In this document: positions 60,044-64,000 of the stretch, one piece after another
How the letters are laid out: each line of letters starts with the position of its first letter
How positions within the stretch are numbered: the stretch's first letter is position 1
Assembly (NCBI RefSeq): GCF_001693755.1
Contig: NZ_LYST01000021.1
Coordinates: 19,352 to 83,351, forward strand
Length of the DNA: 64,000 nucleotides
DNA from: Gilliamella sp. wkB171
GTDB taxonomy: Bacteria; Pseudomonadota; Gammaproteobacteria; Enterobacterales; Orbaceae
Reading direction: 5' to 3'
Notes under the pieces: model-generated
Told to the model about the DNA's origin: nothing
Seen by the model: the letters and a program-made list of their open reading frames with translations, nothing else
The model's database searches: none
Position numbers and translations under genes: made by a program

Positions 60044-60068
60044 TAAAAAAACCCGCCTGAGCGAGTTT
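60044..60068 (-). terminator. Hairpin with T-run before the tape-measure gene
   Basis: On the minus strand AAACTCGC, loop TCAG, GCGGGTTT (one G-T pair) is followed by a T-run and TATG-C-CTGGAGA, the tape-measure ribosome site. The arrangement and sequence after the loop nearly repeat those at 56943-56965. Confidence 0.7.
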
Positions 60069-60168
60069 ATTAAGTTATAAGTTGTTCTACTCAAATAGAG
60101 AAGCCAATCTTAAATTAAATCTGTTGTTAAATATTATTTAAAGAATTTATTACCAACAATAATAGTGC

Positions 60169-60375
60169 TTACTTTATTTCTTGTCTTTTGGTTATTATAT
60201 CTTGCATTTCATTTGATATGGTTGAAATCGCTGAAATGCTATTTAGCACAGTCTCATCGGCCCAATGCGAATTGCCCATATCACTAATTAATAACTCAGA
60301 TATAGCGGTGATATGACTTAATTTTGCATATAACTTATCAAAATCTGATTCGGCAATAATAATATTTCTGTTCAT
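60169..60375 (-). CDS. Hypothetical 68-residue phage protein
   Basis: A short helical protein (MNRNIIIAESDFDKLYAKLSHITAISELLI...) with no recognised domain. It is inserted between the G/GT chaperone genes and the tape measure, where lambda has no gene; comparable small genes are carried by other prophages. A GGAAA-type ribosome site precedes the ATG at 60375. Could be a later-acquired accessory (moron) gene; the function is unknown. Confidence 0.5.
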   Translation of the reverse strand: MNRNIIIAESDFDKLYAKLSHITAISELLISDMGNSHWADETVLNSISAISTISNEMQDIITKRQEIK

Positions 60376-60753
60376 CTCTATTTCCTTAACTAACTTAATT
60401 TTCTATAAATCTAATAAATGGATTGATTCATTAATGGCTTTATTATGTATGCTTACTTTGCTATTTGTAATTTAGATTTGATTGTTTATTGCAATTTTAC
60501 AAATTGCAAATTAATCAATAACTTTTGTTTGCGCACCGTTACTAGGCTGTTTTAAGATGATTATTTCAATTTTGTCATCACAATCTTTATTTTTTTAATA
60601 TCAATAAATTAATTTATTATGCTATTTTTTATTGGTAATAAATCCGTTTCGACTCGTTTTTCCATTGCTCATTTATGAATAAATAGATGTTACTTATCGC
60701 TTATCTTATTTAGATTAAAAAATGATAAGTGTTAGATAACCGACTTTCGTCGG
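60376..60753. other. Gap in the phage tail operon
   Basis: About 380 AT-rich bases without an ORF between the small 68-codon gene and the GT chaperone frame. The only structure is a hairpin at 60736-60757. It could hold the promoter of the accessory gene; I see no clear one. Confidence 0.4.
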
Positions 60754-60757
60754 TTAT
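60736..60757. terminator. Hairpin at the end of the GT frame
   Basis: ATAACCGAC (60736-60744), loop TTTC, GTCGGTTAT (60749-60757): a perfect 9-bp stem overlapping the stop codon of the T frame. Probably a terminator, with no T-run on the minus strand but T-rich sequence on the plus strand. Confidence 0.5.
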
Positions 60758-61370
60758 TTGGTTTTATGAATTATTTTTAAGGCTTGGCTTTCCATTAGCT
60801 GTATATCGTGAAAAATCGTTTCGCTTTCTAAAATATTATTCACTTTCATCACCCAAGGAAGGCAATTATAATCAAGCCCGATTAGTCCACTCATGCTTGT
60901 ACGCCATTGCGTTGACATGGCTTTAAATAATCGAAATGAATCTAAATTATCCTGCCATATCTCTATAAATTCGCCATCATAATCATCCTCAGACAAACCA
61001 AAAGCAGCTAATTCATCTTTAGAAGGTTCAGGCGTATATAACGCAGTGACAAGCTCAATTAGTTTTTTTCGCGTTGACCAAATAATTCTTTATAGTAAGT
61101 TGTTGTAATTGCTTGTGAAGCAGATGGATAGTTATTTAATAAAATTTGCATATTATCTTGATTAAATTCATCATTTAAACTCCAACCTGCTACAATTTTC
61201 ATGATAAAATCAATAATACCATTATTTTTCAGTTCATCTTCAAATTTAGCAAGCTCATTGACTGGATAATGTTTGAAAGTAAACTCAACTGATCCGTCTT
61301 CTTGGCCAGGCCGAGCAATTAACACTTTGCATTTAAAAATGGGATCTGCAATTAATTTAAATTTTGCCAT
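60754..61370 (-). CDS. Phage tail assembly chaperone GT, -1 frameshift fusion product
   Basis: Translation of the G frame, slipping back one base at AAAAAAC (61068-61062), continues without a stop through 22 codons (LIELVTALYTPEPSKDELAAFG) into the 80-residue frame that ends at 60754. The T part has the DUF1799 pattern WQDNLDSFRLFKAMSTQWR, GLIGLDYNCLPWVMKV. The fusion would be about 205 residues, as in lambda GT. The T frame has no good independent start (only TTG at 60996). The product helps load the tape measure and recruits the tail protein V; only a small share of ribosomes needs to shift. Confidence 0.85.
61059..61370 (-). CDS. Phage tail assembly chaperone G
   Basis: A 103-residue homologue of lambda gpG (140). 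It has the opening AKFKLIADPIFKCKVLIARPGQEDG, an EFTFKHYPVNELAKFEDEL segment and the ending YKELFGQREKN. The terminal AAC codon is the last part of the slippery site, and TAA follows at once, so the stop acts as a pausing signal. It lies between the major tail protein gene and the T frame, exactly as in lambda. Confidence 0.88.
   Translation of the reverse strand: MAKFKLIADPIFKCKVLIARPGQEDGSVEFTFKHYPVNELAKFEDELKNNGIIDFIMKIVAGWSLNDEFNQDNMQILLNNYPSASQAITTTYYKELFGQREKN
61062..61068 (-). other. Programmed -1 ribosomal frameshift site
   Basis: On the minus strand the heptamer A-AAA-AAC is in the zero frame of gene G and is followed immediately by the TAA stop. A -1 slip keeps perfect pairing at the first codon and near-perfect at the second, and gives an open frame into T. 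Lambda uses GGGAAAG at the same place; A-AAA-AAC is a known efficient slippery sequence in other phages and insertion sequences. Confidence 0.87.
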
Positions 61371-61382
61371 TGACCATTCACC

Positions 61383-62042
61383 TTATTTATCTTTATAAAA
61401 TGTAATAGCGGGTGATTCAACAGTGGTACTAATTTTTACTGTTTCAACTTCGTTAATTGTGGTTTCTGGTGTTGGATCAAATGAAACCCGCACCGCGTCA
61501 TAACGTGTTTCATTCGCTTTTGGTACATACATTTTCATAGCCACAACTTCATTGGTTTGATCTAAGCTTTGTAGTAAAGGATAAATCGGTAATGAGCTAT
61601 CATGAGCAATGGTAAAAGTTTTGGTTTTAGCTGATTTTATTGTCGGTAATTGACGTTCTGTTTCATCTTCTAAAAATTGAATTTGTACAAATTGTTGTTC
61701 ACCACCCTCACTGGCTACTTCTTTAATTTGTGGCAATCGTTCCCAATCGGTAATTTTAGTAAGACTACCAAAGCCTTCGTTAGCTGGGAATACATTAACA
61801 TTACCTGTGTTAATATTACCTAAAGTGACATCAGTATTATTAACACGTACAATTCGTGCCACAACATTATTTAGTTTATTCCATGACGATGCAATAACAA
61901 CTTCGTCATCAACATTAAGTCCATGCCCAGCTTTTAATGTCACGACAGCCTCTTTATCGTTAGTAATCATATTAAAATCAAGCTTAGCATCTTTTGATTT
62001 TTGCACGTAAACTCGTGCACCATTAGGTAAAGCAAAACCCAT
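61383..62042 (-). CDS. Phage major tail (tube) protein V
   Basis: A 219-residue homologue of lambda gpV. It opens MGFALPNGARVYVQKSKDA, has the tube-fold strands with Gly- and Val-rich turns (TLKAGHGLNVDDEVVIASSWNKLNNVVARIVRV), then a FLEDETERQLPT/SLPIYPLLQSLD block. It forms the stacked hexameric rings of the tail tube. A strong AAGGAG ribosome site precedes the ATG. There is no extra C-terminal Ig domain such as lambda gpV carries. Confidence 0.88.
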   Translation of the reverse strand: MGFALPNGARVYVQKSKDAKLDFNMITNDKEAVVTLKAGHGLNVDDEVVIASSWNKLNNVVARIVRVNNTDVTLGNINTGNVNVFPANEGFGSLTKITDWERLPQIKEVASEGGEQQFVQIQFLEDETERQLPTIKSAKTKTFTIAHDSSLPIYPLLQSLDQTNEVVAMKMYVPKANETRYDAVRVSFDPTPETTINEVETVKISTTVESPAITFYKDK

Positions 62043-62062
62043 GTGTTAACTCCTTTATTTTA

Positions 62063-62279
62063 TTACATTAAAGTGTCAGCAAGATGATTCATACTGACGG
62101 GAATAGTGTAAGTGGTTTTATCCGTTATAGCAGGATAAGCACTTGGTAAAGAATTAATATAAAGCGCAAAATTGCCTATTTTTAATTCTAAATTAAGTGG
62201 AAAGTGAGCAATAATTGCATCACATATACGTAAAGCATCTGATTTGCCAGTATTGATTGGTACCACAATACTTATTTAT
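62063..62279 (-). pseudogene. Truncated phage tail terminator gene
   Basis: The C-terminal half only of a DUF4128-like tail terminator: about 70 codons ending at TAA 62063-62065, reading IVVPINTGKSDALRICDAIIAHFP and then INSLPSAYPAITDKTTYTIPVSMN. A stop codon (TAA) lies in frame a few codons upstream of the GTG at 62266, where the homologous part should continue. The missing N-terminal half and all head genes are absent, so the gene is probably broken. Confidence 0.6.
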
Positions 62280-62998
62280 AAACTCTTGATTCACTATCCA
62301 AATCGAAACAGGTTGTGATCGCTAGTAATAAAGTTGATCTTAAATAAGCATTATCGATGCTGTTGAATAGTAATATTTTCATAAAAATATGGATAATTGT
62401 ACCTGTTTTACAACTATTTAAAGATATGATTCAAGCAGTGCCGAAATAGCTGAAATCAATTTTTCACATCTTTACTAAGCTGATTATTAGAATATGTCTG
62501 TGCTTTCAATATAGCTTTTTTGATCGTTCTGTTTGGTGTATGTCTTACATTACCAAACTCTAATCAAGCAATATTTTAGCTGTGATTAGTGATATAAATG
62601 GATTGTACATTACAAGACATATTTTTATTTATGCCAAGCAGTGTTTTGAAGTGTTAGTAGAATCAATGTAATTGACATTTTCTCTATCAACGAATTCTAC
62701 TTCTGTAGTATCAGATGATACGTGCCAATTGATCTCAAATTGTCGACTAAAATTTGTCTGATGATTTTCTAATTCAGAAAGTTGAGATGAGTTATTCGAA
62801 GGGGGAAAAGACGATGTCTTGTAAAATATTGATACTTATTTGTTTTACCAGCGTATCAGGCTTATCTTTCCCTTGATTAATAAACTAATTGATTCCATTC
62901 AAAAAATTTTGTAGCTACTAGACATAATCAACATCTATTGTTAACAAAATTCATTTAAGCACTGAGCAAAATTGATAAGGTTAAAGTAAGAGTAGTAA
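62280..62998. other. Scar between phage lysis and tail modules
   Basis: About 720 bases where head, portal, terminase and head-tail genes would stand in an intact prophage. On the minus strand two short protein-like pieces remain: one of about 35 codons around 62465-62575 (VRHTPNRTIKKAILKAQTYS...) and one of about 70 codons ending at 62629 (FPPSNNSSQLSELENHQTNF, FEINWHVSSDTTEVEF...). Neither has a start and I cannot identify either. The region looks like a deletion scar with remnants. Confidence 0.5.
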
Positions 62999-63439
62999 CT
63001 AGATTAACCCATTAACATATGTTGTTTTCCCACTGTTTTTTATCGCGGTTAATACCTGTTGACGGTTAGATGTAGGACTAAAACCTATGTGTACCCATTG
63101 ATTATGTTCTTGAATAAGCTTATCAAATTCAACTCTTGCATCGATTAATCGTTGACAAATTTCTTTAGGTGTACCAAAAGACGAATGAAAATCGACGGCT
63201 AATCCTAGCGTGTGGGCACTGGTTGCGACTCCACCAACACGCGCATTTAGCGCAGGGCAACGATAACCAGAAGTGATAATAATGGGCTTTCCTAAAGCTT
63301 GCCTAACTAATTCCAACTTTGCAGCGGTTAATTTAATATTAGGCATCAGCTCTGTAGGCACGCTATTATCTATTTTTAATCTGCTGGCTAATAGAGAATT
63401 AGTAAATTCTTCTAATTTAAAGTTTGTGGTAAGTTTCAC
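62999..63439 (-). CDS. Phage endolysin, M15 D-Ala-D-Ala carboxypeptidase type
   Basis: A 146-residue zinc peptidase of family M15A, cutting cross-links of the cell wall at lysis. The zinc ligands are H76 and D83 (SAHTLGLAVDF) and H117 (WVHIGF); ITSGYRCPALNARVGG precedes them. The start is GTG at 63439 with AAAGGAG at good spacing, two bases after the holin stop. There is no signal peptide, so export depends on the holin. Confidence 0.92.
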   Translation of the reverse strand: MKLTTNFKLEEFTNSLLASRLKIDNSVPTELMPNIKLTAAKLELVRQALGKPIIITSGYRCPALNARVGGVATSAHTLGLAVDFHSSFGTPKEICQRLIDARVEFDKLIQEHNQWVHIGFSPTSNRQQVLTAIKNSGKTTYVNGLI

Positions 63440-63441
63440 GG

Positions 63442-63747
63442 TTATTCTCCTTTAGCTTTTTTTAACAATTTTTCTTCGAGTATTTTTATCAGGGTTGCAC
63501 CTGACCAACCAGCTAGACCAGCTACGCCTCCTGCTAATTCAAATTCCCAGTTAAAATAACTTGCCCCCAGTACAACCAATATACCGGCAAATATTGAGAT
63601 AAATATTTGTGCAAATAACACCCAGACATTGAATTTGTTGCCATTGAGCACGTGATAGCAATAACTGGCTAATGAACCCAATAAGGTGACAATCATTAAA
63701 TAAATAACAACATACCAATTAATGTTGTTAGGATCTTTTATAGGCAT
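63442..63747 (-). CDS. Phage holin
   Basis: A 101-residue membrane protein with three predicted helices (VVIYLMIVTLLGSLASYCYHVL, VWVLFAQIFISIFAGILVVLGASYF, LAGGVAGLAGWSGATLIKIL) and a basic tail KLLKKAKGE. The size, topology and coupling to the endolysin (two bases apart) make it the holin that opens the membrane for lysis. A GATTTATT leader precedes ATG 63747; the promoter lies further right. Confidence 0.85.
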   Translation of the reverse strand: MPIKDPNNINWYVVIYLMIVTLLGSLASYCYHVLNGNKFNVWVLFAQIFISIFAGILVVLGASYFNWEFELAGGVAGLAGWSGATLIKILEEKLLKKAKGE

Positions 63748-64000
63748 AATAAATCTTTATATAAGTTAACAACGGTCATTCAATTTAACCGCTGATTTTG
63801 TTTATTTAAAATAGGAAAGATAATGAATAAAAACAATTTGATAGGTTAATTTTATTGAAAAATAACATGTATTAGAAATAACGCATAATACTATGAATTT
63901 CTTAATCTTTATCTTGTCATTATTAGACAAGTTATTTAATTTCAATGAATAATAAAGGATTGAACCTAATATCCCTAATATTTTACTATTTTCTAATCAT
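63748..64000. other. End of window, upstream of the lysis genes
   Basis: AT-rich, with no ORF. Probably part of the phage late-promoter/antitermination region for the lysis and tail genes, but no element can be named from this fragment. Confidence 0.35.

Noticed and set aside
60754..60996. T as an independent protein
   Set aside because: The only start is TTG without a ribosome site, and the frame joins G through the slippery site.

Overview
The window is AT-rich chromosomal DNA of a gammaproteobacterium. A complete enterobacterial-type his operon with its histidine leader peptide, matP, a topA-cysB pair, a LexA-controlled sulA-like gene and riboflavin synthase all point that way. The low GC content, the compact carbohydrate genes (GH43 xylosidase, PTS) and the overall protein style suggest the order Orbales (Gilliamella, Frischella or Orbus, typically insect gut symbionts). 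That placement is inference; no rRNA or tRNA gene is visible to confirm it.

Layout. 1-3.4 kb: end of an amino-acid permease and mmuM (methionine salvage), ribE, crcB, and a sulA-like SOS division inhibitor under tandem LexA boxes. 3.5-6.8 kb: an orphan immunity-like gene, an SRPBCC-MarR operon and a TetR regulator. 6.9-9.0 kb: a two-gene operon encoding separately the two halves of the plant Tm-1 protein (UPF0261 domain and PEP-hydrolase-like TIM barrel), with a perfect 28-bp palindrome between it and the TetR gene. 9.2-15.2 kb: small hypothetical gene, two tandem DUF4261-like paralogues, LysR/DoxX, a decayed coding region, a membrane protein, and an isochorismatase-like hydrolase divergent from an Lrp-type regulator. 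15.4-22.7 kb: hisL attenuator and hisGDCBHAFI. 22.7-27.0 kb: cysB, topA and matP on the minus strand, with a near-consensus matS site just upstream of matP. 27.1-32.8 kb: amidohydrolase, fructose-family PTS (EIIA plus EIIBC), APC permease and a lone HPr-like protein. 33.4-41.6 kb: a 1424-residue acyl-CoA dehydratase activase, queH, a PLD-like protein and a MATE exporter. 42.8-45.7 kb: a GPH sugar symporter and GH43 beta-xylosidase behind a perfect CRP site. 46.2-48.6 kb: an SPFH-SHOCT protein with a zinc-ribbon membrane protein.

49.1-63.7 kb is a lambda-like prophage remnant on the minus strand: holin, M15 endolysin, then (after a scar with no intact gene) a truncated tail terminator, major tail protein, G/GT chaperone with an intact -1 slippery site, tape measure, M, L, K, I, J, fibre and Tfa. 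No head, portal, terminase, integrase or repressor gene is seen in the window. The tail genes themselves look intact, so the island may be a defective prophage or tail-like element; the region beyond 64 kb would decide.

The most noteworthy items are the split Tm-1 module with its palindromic operator, the preserved lambda-type G/GT frameshift, the sulA-like gene with double LexA box and Lon-degron-like C-terminus, the repeated terminator plus Shine-Dalgarno cassette inside the tail operon, the prophage deletion scar, and the lone Firmicutes-like HPr. I saw no CRISPR array, complete insertion sequence, tRNA or rRNA gene.
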